A DNA stretch of 64,000 bases from Poecilobothrus nobilitatus. Lineage: Eukaryota > Arthropoda > Insecta > Diptera > Dolichopodidae. The translations under genes and the position numbers were made by a program. The notes under the pieces are model-generated. The model was given only the letters and a program-made list of their open reading frames with translations. It did not search any database and had not been told where the DNA came from. Positions 1 through 11,684 of the stretch are shown here, in pieces. Location of the stretch: positions 31,765,398-31,829,397 of the forward strand of contig OX352773.1 in assembly GCA_947095535.1 (NCBI GenBank), read 5' to 3'. The stretch's first letter is position 1. Each line of letters starts with the position of its first letter.

Positions 1-397
1 TTTATAAAATTCTAAAAAAAACTTTAAAATTTTTCAACATGTTTAGATATACCTACATATTTTATATTATATTAAATATTATTTAATTTATTTTATTTTT
101 TTTTTTAAATATTCTAAATGGTAAATTTTTAGATAAAATTTAATTAGATTTAATTTTTCACATTAAAGTACATAATTTTCCTGCAAAAAATAAAATTTAG
201 TTTAGATACTTATAAATAGATATTTTTTATAATCTAAAATGAATATTTTTAAATTTAATATACTAAAAATAATTGTGTGAGTTCATTATAACAAAATGAA
301 AATTTAAATTTAGTTTTATAATTTAAAGATTCAATTGAAGTTAATTAACTGAAGTTGAATAAATGTAACGATATGATTAAAACGTTCATATACCTAA
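1..397. other. AT-rich DNA, no gene
   Basis: Very AT-rich sequence with short A and T runs. All reading frames close quickly. I see no repeat, RNA gene or coding signal before the MITE that begins at 398. Confidence 0.5.
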
Positions 398-760
398 TGC
401 TGCCCATACCAGGTTTTTAGAATAGGTCCGCGGACTTGATAAGTTGTATCATGTATGGGCAAGTTGTAAATTCATTTTAATGATTGGAAAGTTGATTGGA
501 TTGGATGAATATCAAAAAAATTTGATTTTTGTGGGCGAAGTCTTTGGTTTGTGGTTGAGTTGTATCGTGTATCGATAAGTTTTACAACTTAAATGTCATT
601 TTAACATTGAGATTTTTTGATTTGAAGAAAATAATTGAAATATAATACATAATAAAATATATTACAATGGTTGGATGATACGTTGGATAAGTGTGTGGTA
701 TGGTTCTAAAACCTGTCCGCGTACCAAGTTTACAACCTAATCCGCCGTGTATGGGCAGCA
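398..760. mobile_element. PIF/Harbinger-type MITE, 363 bp
   Basis: A short non-coding DNA transposon. It has perfect 12-base terminal inverted repeats, TGCTGCCCATAC at 398-409 and its complement at 749-760, and is flanked by the trinucleotide TAA at 395-397 and 761-763. A 3-base TWA duplication is the hallmark of PIF/Harbinger insertion. Inside, subterminal blocks carrying a GTCCGCG core occur near both ends in opposite orientation, and a block of about 40 bases beginning GTTGTATC (443 and 557) is repeated directly. It is richer in GC than its surroundings and has no open frame, so it would rely on a transposase from elsewhere. The superfamily call rests on the TAA duplication and TIR only. 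The duplication could be chance in AT-rich DNA, but the TIR could not. Confidence 0.75.
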
Positions 761-778
761 TAAGTGTTGAGATGAAAA

Positions 779-817
779 TAGATCTATGATGATGATAGAT
801 CTAAAAGATCATGATCT
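779..817. repeat. Two adjacent palindromes
   Basis: TAGATCTAT at 779-787 pairs perfectly with ATAGATCTA at 795-803 across a 7-base loop. It is followed at once by the perfect 12-base palindrome AGATCATGATCT at 806-817. They lie just outside the right end of the MITE. No function can be assigned. Confidence 0.5.
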
Positions 818-1956
818 ATTTAACATTGATTATACTTATATATTTCCTTTTCCTGACGCTATACTCGTATAAGTTAAATTATTTTAAGTTTTTCATGTCA
901 TGCATTTAAATTTATTTCTCTTGAAGATTGTGGTTAAATTTACATCTTGTTTTATAAATTTATAAGGCACATACATTTCTGCGTTTCTTGTAAAAAATTA
1001 TAAGATTTTCAATGCATAATTAAGGAAAGTAAATGGAGGTACCAAATAAAGTATATTATATTAATTTCTTTATTATAATAGAAAATCACTTAAATAATAT
1101 TTCAACGAAAGGTTTTACATTTTCTCTTCATTTTTTTTTTTACTAAATATTTTGTCAAAAAAAAAAAGAAAAGTGCATTATTTAAATCAAAAAAAAAATA
1201 TCGAGGTTAAAAGTTAGGAAAAAACTGGGTTTCTATTTTATTATAAAAAAAAAAAACAAAAATTAATGAGCTGATATAGATAGAATTGTTGTTGTTTTGT
1301 TTTTATACTAAATTAAAAAACATGAATGCACTAAATTTAATTATTTTTGGTTATCCTTTTTTTTTGTTTTCATTATGTTCTTTACAATATTTAACATTTA
1401 AAGGATATTGAATAAATTGCGGTTTTTTTTTTTTAGATACTGTACAAAATGTAACTAAAAATAATTAACTTATAATAAATTTTTGTGCAATAGTAGTATG
1501 TTAACATAAGGATTTTTTATTAAATTTGTGTTATATTAATAATAGTTTTTTTTTTTTTTTAAATACATGGTATTATATTATGTAAAATTTGTCTAGTAAA
1601 AAAAAAAAAAATTAAATGAATTAAAAATTTTAGAGAAAAATGTTTTAGAAAAAAATGTTTTTAGAGAATTTATTTAAAATTTATTTTAAAATAAATGTTT
1701 TGAAGATTTAAAACATTTAGTTTAAAGTTTGATATTAATATTTTTGTAAATTTCATGATTTATTTTTAAAAGTATTAGACAATATATTGTAATCTGAAGA
1801 TATCATTAATTTTAGTTTTGTTCAAATATTTTTTTAACATGCTACTCTTAATATACTCAAAAGAACATACTTTTAAGGTTTAAGCCAATTGGAAATTTAC
1901 AGAACTTATATTTATTTTCTTTAGATTTTTTAATAATGGAGTATCCATACTAAGTG
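818..1956. other. AT-rich DNA, no gene
   Basis: AT-rich filler with many homopolymer runs of 8-16 A or T. No open frame, RNA gene or recognisable repeat family was seen. Confidence 0.45.
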
Positions 1957-2289
1957 GGTGACCAGAAACAATATCCCAAGATATACTTTTTTTTTAAGTT
2001 TCAATATAACTGAATATACTTTTTTACTTTAGGTGAATATTTTTGGAAATATTTTAAATGCAGATATATTTACTTTAAGTGAAAAATTGTTATAAATGTC
2101 TTCACAATACAATAAAAATCTTTTATATTTCTTCACTTTAAATAATAAATTTTCACTTAAAGTGGCGAAGAAAAAAATCTGAATCGATTATAAAACTCGA
2201 ATCTCGATTTTTTAAAACACCGAATTCAATTCGGAAAGGAAATTAAGCCGATTCAGTCTTTTTTTTTTGGGACATTATTTCAGAGCAAC
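1957..2289. mobile_element. Degenerate 333-bp TIR element (MITE)
   Basis: The left end GGTGACCAGAAACAATATCC resembles the ends of the well-preserved element at 4937-5269. The right end is a worn inverted copy (…GGGACATTATTTCAGAGCAAC), matching best in the inner GAAA-AATATCCC part. The distance between outer bases is 333, exactly that of the 4937 copy. The flanking 9-mers (1948-1956 and 2290-2298) share about six positions, as an old duplication might. The interior does not align by eye with the other copy, so the two may share only their ends. No coding capacity. Confidence 0.45.
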
Positions 2290-2930
2290 ATCTAAGAGTT
2301 TCAATACGAAAGTGCTTTTATTAAGTATTCTAACGTTTCGCGTTTAAAATTTGTTTAAATACGCATTTGTTCTAATATTCATCTACGATGATGTACAAAC
2401 AGTTTTTTTTTAATCTTTTCTTTTTAATTCGAAGGAAAAAAAAAATTATAATATAATTTTTTACGTTATTTATAAAATTTTTTTTTTTTTTGCTTTTTAA
2501 ATAAATTTACCAATTGTAGGTAGTCTAATTTTATTTAATATATAAAACTTCTATTTAAAAAAAACTATTCATCATCTTTTTCTTTCTTTCAGATATGATA
2601 TTAAAGATTATTAATTTAAATATAATTTTCACATCGTATTTTTAGATATTTTTTATCTTCTAAAATAGAAAACTATAAAATTAAAAAAAAAAAAAATTTC
2701 ATTCTTAAAAGAAACTAATTTTAATTTTAATTTAAAATGAACTACTTTTAGATTTTCTTTATCTAATATTTCTTTACCGTTATTAATCAATTTATTTAAA
2801 AGAAAATTTATTTAAAGAAAAATCTCAGGAAAAACTGTAAGAAAATTAAAAAAGAAAGAAAAACATAAAACAAAAAATTAAACTAAAACAAATAAAGAAA
2901 TTGAATTGATTTTAATCCTTGAAATACAAA

Positions 2931-2962
<32 letters not shown>

Positions 2963-4936
2963 GGAGAAAATTTTCAAATTATATTTTTTTTTTTTTTTTT
3001 TAGAAAAAGGGTGATGTGTTTTAAATTTAATTTTCTAAAATCCCTTTCGAATTTTCTAGTTTAATCTTTTCAAAAATGTTGAATGTTAGATAGAGAAAAA
3101 AGCGAGAGAAAGACCGAAATAAAAAATGAAAAGCGGAAAAACCGCGTAATTACATTTTCTTTAAAAAATTGGAAATTAAATCCTGTTTGAATTTTATATA
3201 CCTGCAAAAGCAACAAATATTTCATGTAATTTATTAAAACATAAAATTTTTTTTTTTGTGAAAGTCTAACTATATAAAGTAAGAGATGAAATAAAGGGGT
3301 TGGTTGTATAGTTTGTGGCATTTGGTTTACTATGTTGTAATTATTTATCTTGTAAAATGGGATTAATGTAATATTTTTGCTTGTTTATTTTTTATTTTGC
3401 TTTTTTCAGTGCTTAGATATATTTTGTATTTTTATCTTTATGAAGGTTAATTTATTTCTATTTGTGTGCATTTAGGAATTTATTTTTACCTCAAAAACTT
3501 GTAAAGAAAAAAGAAAAAAAAAACTATTTTAAAAACACCATCAGTCGGGTGGTAGTAGGCGAAAGTGGGAATAACAAAATATTTCCCTATGACTTGAAAG
3601 AAAATAAGAAAATATGTTTTAAGTATCAAAAAAAAAAACAAATCTAAGAAATATAAAATAAATTACAGGGAGGTACAAAAATAGTCTGTTAATATTATAA
3701 TAATATTTAACAATTTTATAAGTTTTTTGTTAACAAATTGAACAGTTGTTATACGATTTTTTACTCATAATATGTAGAATATATAATAGATACTCAATTT
3801 TAGATGTTTTTTTTAAGGTTAAGAACATCTAGAAATTCTATTTGCAGTATACGAAAATTTAATATTTAATTTGTTTCAACTGTAAAATCATTTTGTGTAA
3901 TAATTAGAGCTACAAATATGAAAAAAATCTGAAGAAACCAAATTCTAATCTGTCGACATTACGATAAAAGTAAACTTCTATCTAACTTATTATTTATAAA
4001 CTCTTGAATAGAATATATAATTTTTCGACACCCTGTATTATTTTTTAATCCTAGGAAATTATTTAATTTATTTTAAATAGTTTTGAAAGGGTTGATTTTT
4101 TATATAAAATTTTATTTCTATTTATTTTTTTATTTTATGTAAATAAAATATAAAACTAATTTTAAAATAATTATTTACAAAATTTATTTTAAGGTACTTT
4201 TAAAAATTAAAGTTATATATTAGTAATTATTTTATATCTTTTTTTGTATAGCCATAAATTTTAACAATAATCTATAAGTTTTAAGCTTAGAGTTGAAATT
4301 TATGAATTACATATAATATATCTATATGGTATATGATATTTAAGACCTCGTAAAAATTTAAGAGTTGATTTTAGAACTGATTTTAAATGTTATTGAAACA
4401 AACAATTAATTGCAATCATATTTTATTGTTAAGTCATTTTCATTTAAATTTATTTTGCTTTTTCATTCAATTCAATAATAATATTATGTTAAAGATAAAA
4501 TTTAAACTTCATCAAGTTTATTTATAAAGATTCCGTGAAGCAGAAATAAATATTTTTATCTGGTTCAATTTTTTTAATGTCATTATATTAAAAGCAAAGT
4601 CATTACATTAAAAAAATAAAAAAACAAAAAGCCTAAAAGTATATACTTTTAGACAATATAATATTACAAGTATTTCTTTGCGGTTTATAGAGTAGACTAC
4701 TTTAATATTTTTTATTTGTTTATTTACCATTAGATTTTTTTTTTTTATCTTAAAACAATCTTTACCATCATTAAAAGTGTATGTTATGTGTTTATCAATC
4801 GCATATATATATACTGTATGAAAATAGAAACAAAAAAAAAAAAATATTAAGAAAAACAAAGAAAAAAAGAAACATAAGAAATGAAAAATGAATGAATTTT
4901 CCATTTCTAATATCATATATCCTAGAGAAATTAAAC
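2290..4936. other. AT-rich DNA with simple repeats, no gene
   Basis: Contains an (AT)n run at 2939-2960 and an 18-T run at 2984-3001. The open frames here, such as 3070-3321 (-), 3462-3647 (+) and 4608-4916 (-), are Phe/Leu/Lys-rich readings of T or A runs with no domain. Pyrimidine tracts ending in CAG, for example near 2592, look like cryptic 3' splice sites, but no exon can be built on them. Confidence 0.45.
2939..2960. repeat. (AT)n microsatellite
   Basis: Uninterrupted AT dinucleotide run of about 11 units, followed by an 18-base T run at 2984-3001. Confidence 0.9.
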
Positions 4937-5269
4937 GGTGACCAGAAATAATACCCCAGGAAATAAAACTGATATCACAAATTTTTCAATCCGCAAATTG
5001 CAATTGTGAATTTCTTATACGAATATATATACAAATATATATAGAATCATACTTATACGAATATATAAATATTTTGGAAAAAGCGATTTCGAAACTCTGA
5101 TTTCGCACCCAAAATTCCTGTTAATTATTTTTTAAAATATATAGATCTAGTTCAACAGAAATCTCTCATATACCAGTGATATGTCAACATCAAAAGAAAA
5201 AACAAAATATTTGGAAAATAGAAATACAAATTCAGTTTTATTTCCTGGGGCATTATTTCTATGGTCACC
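4937..5269. mobile_element. 333-bp TIR element with 9-bp TSD (MULE/Merlin-like MITE)
   Basis: The left end (4937-4972: GGTGACCAGAAATAAT… then CCCCAGGAAATAAAACTGA) and the right end (about 5232-5269) are inverted copies over some 36 bases with a few differences, including a 2-base indel. The perfect direct repeat AAATTAAAC flanks the element at 4928-4936 and 5270-5278. A 9-base duplication and ends beginning GG fit Mutator-like or Merlin-type elements; hAT (8 bases) is less likely. The interior is AT-rich and non-coding, so this is a non-autonomous element. The intact duplication suggests a fairly recent insertion. Confidence 0.75.
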
Positions 5270-7033
5270 AAATTAAACCATTAAAATTTGTTTGGTTACA
5301 TATGTAAGGAGATGTATTTATATTATTTAATATATAATAAGTATATAAATAAAATTTTTGGTATATTATCTTAAATATGAAGTATGAGTAATAATATAAA
5401 CAAAGAGTAAAAACAATAATTTAAAAAAAATATAAATGAGAAAAGTTCAAGGATTTAATAACAAAAGATTCGTCAGGAAAATGGAAAATTCATATAGTAT
5501 AAAAATAAAGGGAATCATTCGATCAGAAACAACAAAAAAAAAAACATAATTTTTGTTTTATTTTTTGATTTGATTAAAATTAAAAATTTAATTTGATTTT
5601 TTTTTAACTAGGAAATTTATAAAAACTTTATTTTTAATGATTAATTAATTTGATAAAATATAAAATTTATTTTCCTCCAATAAGTATGCAATATAAGAGT
5701 AAAAATATTCAATTATATTTCTTGAAAGTTTCTTTGTAGTATTTATAAGTAGAAGACTTTATGAAGTTAAGTTAATTTGGGTTGAAATGTTTCTTAAGAT
5801 TTCTGCATATCTGCCTGAATATTTTACTTGTTAAAAATTAAAATAATCTGTTTAATCTGTTAATCATGAACCGCAAAGAAAAATAAATATAAAACTAAAA
5901 TGTTTGAAAAAAACTGATGACTGGATAATTGTAGAGAAATTTTTTTGTTTAAAACTGTAAGTCAGAGCAACCTAATAAAATATTTTAAATTACTTAATAT
6001 CTCTTTCAAAATAATTTAAGCAAAAAAATATATTAAGAAAATTTTTTGGGAAAAATGTTTATTTTTTACATTATTATTTTTTTAAGAGAAAAAAACAAAA
6101 ATAATATTTTAACAATATTCTTTTTGTTTTTTTTTTTAATATAATTAGATATTAAATTATATATTCTTCAAAAAATTTTAATCTCTGTAGGAGGTTAAAT
6201 GAAAGGTTACATTTTGTCAATGAAAGGATTACAATGAAAAAGAAAAAGAGGAAAAAAAAAATAACTAAATAGAAAATATATAAAATTCTGAAGAAACATA
6301 ATTAAAATTTATTATGTTAAATAAAAGATTGTTTATGTATCTTAGCATTTTAATGATTCAAATTTATAAATATACATATCGTATGTACTATTTCAGTACT
6401 TAAAATAATTAAAAATGTATAGAATTAAATAAGCATTGACTTGAATAAAACAAAATATTCTGTCATTACTGGTTAAATTTAGATAAAAAGTAGTATTATT
6501 AGATCTCGACTTATATATTCCAACCCATATTAATCCAATTATATAAGATTTACCATAAGTAAATTCTAAATTTTTAAAAATATAAATTGTGATAGTAAAA
6601 TTTGAGTAGATGCTAATTGAAGATCGTCTTTTACTATAAAAAATCATTCCCACCATTTAAGCAAAAATCTGAATTTAATGGAATTAATTAGAAAATGATT
6701 TAGCTTTCCATTCCTAAAAGAACAGTTAGAAAAAGAGGTAATTATAGTCCTGGATTATGTATATTTATAAAGTTAATATTATTTAGTTATAAACGAAAAG
6801 TTAGATATGACATATTCTTCGTAACTCCTTATATAGATTTTCTTTAAAAATTTGCTAAAAAAAGCCTGTAGATAGAAAAATTTAGAAAAATTCGAAAGTT
6901 TTTTGAAAAAAAGGAAATATTTTAAACTAAAATAACGTAAACATATCTTTACTCCTAATAAAATTTTATTAAGTATCATTTATTATCATGGTTGTAGTTA
7001 ATTTAGTTACTGTCCCCACATCTTAGTTAAGCA

Positions 7034-7138
7034 GTTAAAATAGTAACTAGACATATATAAAACTTGCAAAATTAAAAATCTGAAATAGAAATTAATATTT
7101 CACTAGAATCACATTTTGTTACGGGTCGCTATTTTAAC
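7034..7138. repeat. Small inverted repeat (possible relic foldback/MITE)
   Basis: GTTAAAATAG at 7034-7043 pairs with CTATTTTAAC at 7129-7138. Just inside, GTAAC (7043-7047) and GTTAC (7118-7122) can also pair. The span is about 105 bases. No clear target-site duplication flanks it, so this could be chance in AT-rich DNA. Confidence 0.25.
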
Positions 7139-9417
7139 ATATTTATTACATAAATATTATACATCATTAGCTATTTTTGTGCTAATATTGGCATTACTTA
7201 ATAATGATCAAACAAAAATATTGACAATCTTCAGATAAAATTAATAGCAATGAAATTGGCTTCAGCAGCGATGTAAAATTACATGAAAAATATTCCAAAC
7301 GCCTGAATGGTATGCAATTTTATTTATACTTTTTTTTTTCTCTCTCTTCTAAAATTTAACAATTACCCCACTATTTGTATTTTTATCTTGATATGCCGTT
7401 CTTACATTCTTTTCACCGCAATCTTAAAAAATTAAAAATTGACTAAAATAAGTGATAACACCATCATGTAAATATCCTTTATTATATAAATTTGTTTACA
7501 TATTCTTAAAAGGAAATCTTTTTTTATTTTGTATGAAGTATAAAAATAAGTGTATTTGTATATTCTTATATTGGTATACATAATCTTTAAGGATGTTTTA
7601 TAAATTGGGAGAAAAAAAAACAAGAAATTTCAGAAGGATATTTGTTTGCTATTAATCATTTTATTTTGTTTTTGTACAATTTTTATGTTTTATTATATTT
7701 AATTTTTATTTTTATACTGATTTTTTTGTTATTTTTTTCTTTTGTCTTTAGTTGTCCATTCTACAGAATTTATCATTATAAAGAACTGTTATATCTATAA
7801 AATACCCAATGTTATTTCACAATTCTGCTTAAAATGAATAAAAAAAGGAAAAGACAAAAAGGAAAAGAAATAATGGTATATTAATTTTTCATAATATTAC
7901 TCTAGTACAAGATCAGGAACAGGAAGGAAACTAAAAATTATTATATATAATGTGAATTTATTTTATGTTTTGAAATGTTTTGTGTATATACAGATGTAAA
8001 CAGTGGTGTGGTTCAGATCAGTTAAAATAGGTTCAAAGAGATTCTAATTGAAAACAAAAATCGTTATTTGAATGGTTTTATTTGATTTATTAAGAAGAAT
8101 CATTAATTTATCTGTATCGAATAACTCTTACTAAACGCTAAAAGGAAAACCGCTTTACTTTTGCAGTATTTTGAATAAGTTTTTAAATATACTGGGTTAA
8201 AAGGAGAATAATGTATTTCAAACATTTTCTTCATGTAATGTGTTGACTGCAACTTCTACCGAAATTTAATTGTACAGCTCTTCTTTAAACGTACCATTAA
8301 AACTACATCACTTTTCATATACTCTTGAACTTAATCTTAATGGACTTCATCTTCTCATTCTTAATATTTTTTTTTTTTTTTACATTTTTTTTCGTTTTTC
8401 ATTATTTTCTTCAAAAGAAAAAGAAAAATAAAAGGTTAGAGTTTATATAATATATAGATTACAGACTTTTAAATGATGGAGGAGTTGTTTAAGCTAAAAA
8501 AAAAACAAAAATTAATATAAAGAAAAATTGCGATTTGAAAAATTGATGAATTGTAATAAAAAAAGAAATTTTCTTAAGAAAATGTACAATTCATATATTA
8601 TTACTAAAATTTTTGTATGATTTTATTTAGTTAAATGTTTTTTTTATACAGAATCTATCATTAAAAAGTTTTAAACATGGTCTAGCCACATTCTGTAAAA
8701 GTTTATGAGAGACTATAGTGTATTGAGTTGTGTGAAAGCTAAGGAAGAAAGAAAAAATCAATATAATTCTATTGATCCTGAAATAATAACGATAAGATAA
8801 ATTGGATTTAATGAATGTCAGAGACTAAATGAATGGGTGGTTAAGATGAATAGGATTTTACTTTGTCATTACTTTTTTTTTTAATGTTCATTTGATTTCA
8901 GTACATTGAGTTAGTGTAGGATGTTGATTCTGTTTAATACATCAAAATCTTTTGGGATTGCTATGTATTGTTTTTGTCATTCTAATAATAATTTTCAAGA
9001 AAAAAAAAAGTGTATGCCTTTAGTTTTTATTTGGGTCATATTTTTGTTAATGATTTCTTGTTTTAAGTTATTGATTTTTTTGAATTATTGGATTTTTTTG
9101 AATTATTCTTGAAATTATTCTTCGTATCTGATTTAAGAGTATACTCAAAATTTAAATAAAATTAAAAATTTCATTCTATAACGAATCATATAAATTATTT
9201 TCTTTTAATATTAAATGAAGAATAAAATTAGTTTTATAAATTTTATTAAATATTTAGCAGAACTACCCATGTTGCAAGGTTTTTTTTCAAATGTTTGTTT
9301 TATTATGAAAAAAAAACAACTGAATAATTCCTTGCTTAGAGTAAAAATTTAAAACTCTTAAAGAAAATCGGGAAATGTATGAATGAACAAATATTTAGCA
9401 AGGGGGAAGGCATCTAA

Positions 9418-9935
9418 AAAATTTGAAGTCAATCAGCCAAAGTATTTAAGATTGAAAGCTAAAAAGCAAAAACAAACAATTTAAAAATTAGTTATGCTTT
9501 AATAGTCTAACGGATCTCATCACAAATTATTCTTTTACTTTCTTTAACGTTTTGTGCAGTTTTGTGCAAAGTTGGGCATAATTCATTTACAGTAATTTTA
9601 TTTTAGCAATCGTCATACCATAACGGGTTAACTAATTCGAAGTTTGAACATTACATTCAATTCCACTGTGAAGGAGTTGTATTGTAACAATTTATAGTTA
9701 TATTGAAGTTGTGTGTATTCCATTGTAACAAATACACAAAATTTGAAGTCAGTCGGTTAAACAAATTTTTAAAATAAGAAAAAATCGGAAATACATTTTT
9801 CAAATCAGAAAAAAGTATTTTGATTGATTTAAAATGCCGAAATGATTTAACGAATTCAACAGATATTTTTGCACAGCGAAGTACCATTGCATAGAGCCAT
9901 ACATGTACAAAATTTGATGTAAATGAGTCGAACAT
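9418..9935. repeat. Diverged repeat with recurring AAATTTGAAGTCAxTC phrase
   Basis: The phrase AAATTTGAAGTCAATCAG near 9418 recurs as AAATTTGAAGTCAGTCGG near 9738 and as a weaker form near 9908, each followed by an A-rich stretch. The surrounding 600 bases are slightly richer in GC than the filler. This resembles the non-coding body of an old transposable element. I cannot name the family or find its ends. The minus-strand open frame 9657-9935 lies within it and repeats the same peptide phrase (TSNFV) because of the repeat. Confidence 0.3.
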
Positions 9936-10115
9936 TTTAACCAGAGGAACCGAAAAACAAAAAAGCTGTTATATCGAAATAGAATAACTAAATATTTCCT
10001 GTGTTCATTCGTCGGTTTGTTATAAGAAACACTTTAATGATGGATAATGGTGTTTATAATAAAATAAAATCAATTTACTTTTTACTTCCAAGGTTCTAAT
10101 AATTTTGCAATTAAA

Positions 10116-11684
10116 CGAGGAAGAATACAGTTGCCTTTGTCAACTCTTAGATACCCGTACGAACCGTTAGTATGTTCACAGCCTGTCACTCTGCTCACAA
10201 TATTATTTTTTTAATATTTTAGTATTTTAAAATAATTTGGGTGAATTTTATAATTTCTAGAACTATGGGTTGTACATATATTCAAACTATATGTTTATAT
10301 GTACATTCTTCAAAAGCAGATTCTAACCTTTCACATAACGATTATCAATCCAAAACTTTTTCAAATATTCTATAGTACCATTTAATACTAAGCGGTAAAT
10401 GTATATTAAATTTACTTAGTACAAAACAGTAAATATAATTTTAAATATTATATTATATTATATTTAAATATTCCATTGACAGAATAATTTCTTATAAGTA
10501 CAATAAAATACATATGTATATGTATGTAAATACGGCGCTATTAATATACATCTATACTCTTATCATTCATTCATCAGTGACATATACGATATGTAAATAA
10601 ACATGATATTATATAAGTATGTATGTATATCAATATCATATAAATAAAAATTCTTCAAGCAACCGTTATGTTGTTTATTTATTTACAGTTTTTTGTACTA
10701 CGCATTATATCCTCAACAATTTCAAATTATCGAGTAAAACAAAATGCAAAAAATTAGTTAAAGAAATTTGTTAGAAAATTTGAAAATATCAAGTAATTCT
10801 TTCGTCAATTATAAAGTAACCATATATTATTAAATAAAGTTGTTAACAGAAATAAGAGTATAATGTTGAAGCTTTAATTTTTGTGTATTACTTCAAAAAA
10901 ATTTTAACAGGTGTTCAAGTTACAGGTGTTTAAAAATAGGAAATTTTCAGTTTTTGACCTCTTACAGCTCCTAAACGGGGGGTGATACAAAAAAATTTCT
11001 GAAATGACTCATACTTATTTTCAAAGATCTAACTTCTGTCAAAATTTCAAGTTTCCAACTTAAACCGTTTAGAAGATAGAAAGGTTGAAGGATTTTGCAA
11101 AATTTGAGTTTCACATAACGGTAAATTAAGGCACCGTATGCCACAAATATATATTTATTGTATATATACTTTTAAAGCTAATAAAAGTAGTAATCGTTTG
11201 GCGTTTTTAAAATGAAGATATACCTTATACAACTTGTGCTATAACAATTTAAATATAGAGCTTTTTTGAACCTTTGGGGAGCTGTAGCTCCGTAACGGGT
11301 GGAGCTACAAAAAAAAGTTATTAAAAATAAAATTAATATTTTTGTGAGATCTATCAGTAGTTAAAATTTCATAGCTCTATTGCAAAAAAAATGTGGGGAT
11401 CTAAAAGTTAGGTGTTCGAGAGCTACCCTAAGGCTTGGTCCAAACTCAACCAAAAAAAATAGGGAACCTACAAATTACTCCTAGAATATTTTGTGTAAAT
11501 TTCAAGGTTCTAGCTTTCTTAGTTTTTAAGTTAGCGTGCTGACGGACGGACGGACATGGCTCAAAAGTCTTAGAATTTTTTTCTGATCCGATCCATACCT
11601 TTGAAGGTATATCTAGCTCGCTTATTTCGAGGTGTTACAAACGGAGGAGTAATTTTATTATACCCGATCCTATCGTACGGGTAT
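10116..11684 (-). mobile_element. HINE-A copy 1, non-autonomous Helentron-like element
   Basis: Read on the minus strand, the element starts at 11684 with the 12-base subterminal repeat ATACCCGTACGA (11673-11684), which also forms a hairpin with an inner CGGGTATAA. A short (GTCC)n run follows at 11541-11555. Near the other end are the inverted partner TCGTACGGGTAT (10151-10162) and a stem-loop at 10129-10145 with arms AGTTGAC/GGCAACT (one mismatch), then the terminus CTTCCTCG. Paired subterminal repeats, a GTCY-type tetramer run near the 5' end and a 3' stem-loop are the known plan of DINE-1/Helentron-associated elements in flies. There is no Rep/helicase frame. The terminus is followed by TTTAA on the element strand, fitting insertion at T-rich sites. 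Confidence 0.85.
11541..11555. repeat. (GACG)n tetramer run in HINE-A copy 1
   Basis: Three to four GACG units (GTCC-type on the element strand). Copy 6 has about seven, so the run varies in length between copies. Confidence 0.8.

Larger units (their letters stand above)
5270..10115. other. AT-rich DNA, no gene
   Basis: Almost 5 kb without a supported gene. Open frames at 6393-6656, 6779-6979, 7432-7623, 8921-9112 and 9657-9935 show no domain, signal or family resemblance and look like chance. A small inverted repeat lies at 7034-7138 and a thrice-repeated phrase at 9418-9930; both are listed separately. Confidence 0.4.

Noticed and set aside
2021..2040. ACTTTAG|GTGAAT junction as a recursive site
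   Set aside because: It lies inside a decayed MITE and its GTGAAT half is a poor match.
3187..3211. Minus-strand TTTTGCAG|GTATAT as a recursive splice site
   Set aside because: The pyrimidine tract is short and interrupted and GTATAT is a weak 5' site.
4023..4036. TTTTCGACACCCTGTAT as a transposon terminus
   Set aside because: This resembles an end motif seen in insect transposons, but no inverted partner or target duplication was found nearby.
4608..4916. 102-codon minus-strand frame
   Set aside because: Dominated by Phe/Lys runs from T and A homopolymers; stop codons are avoided by composition.
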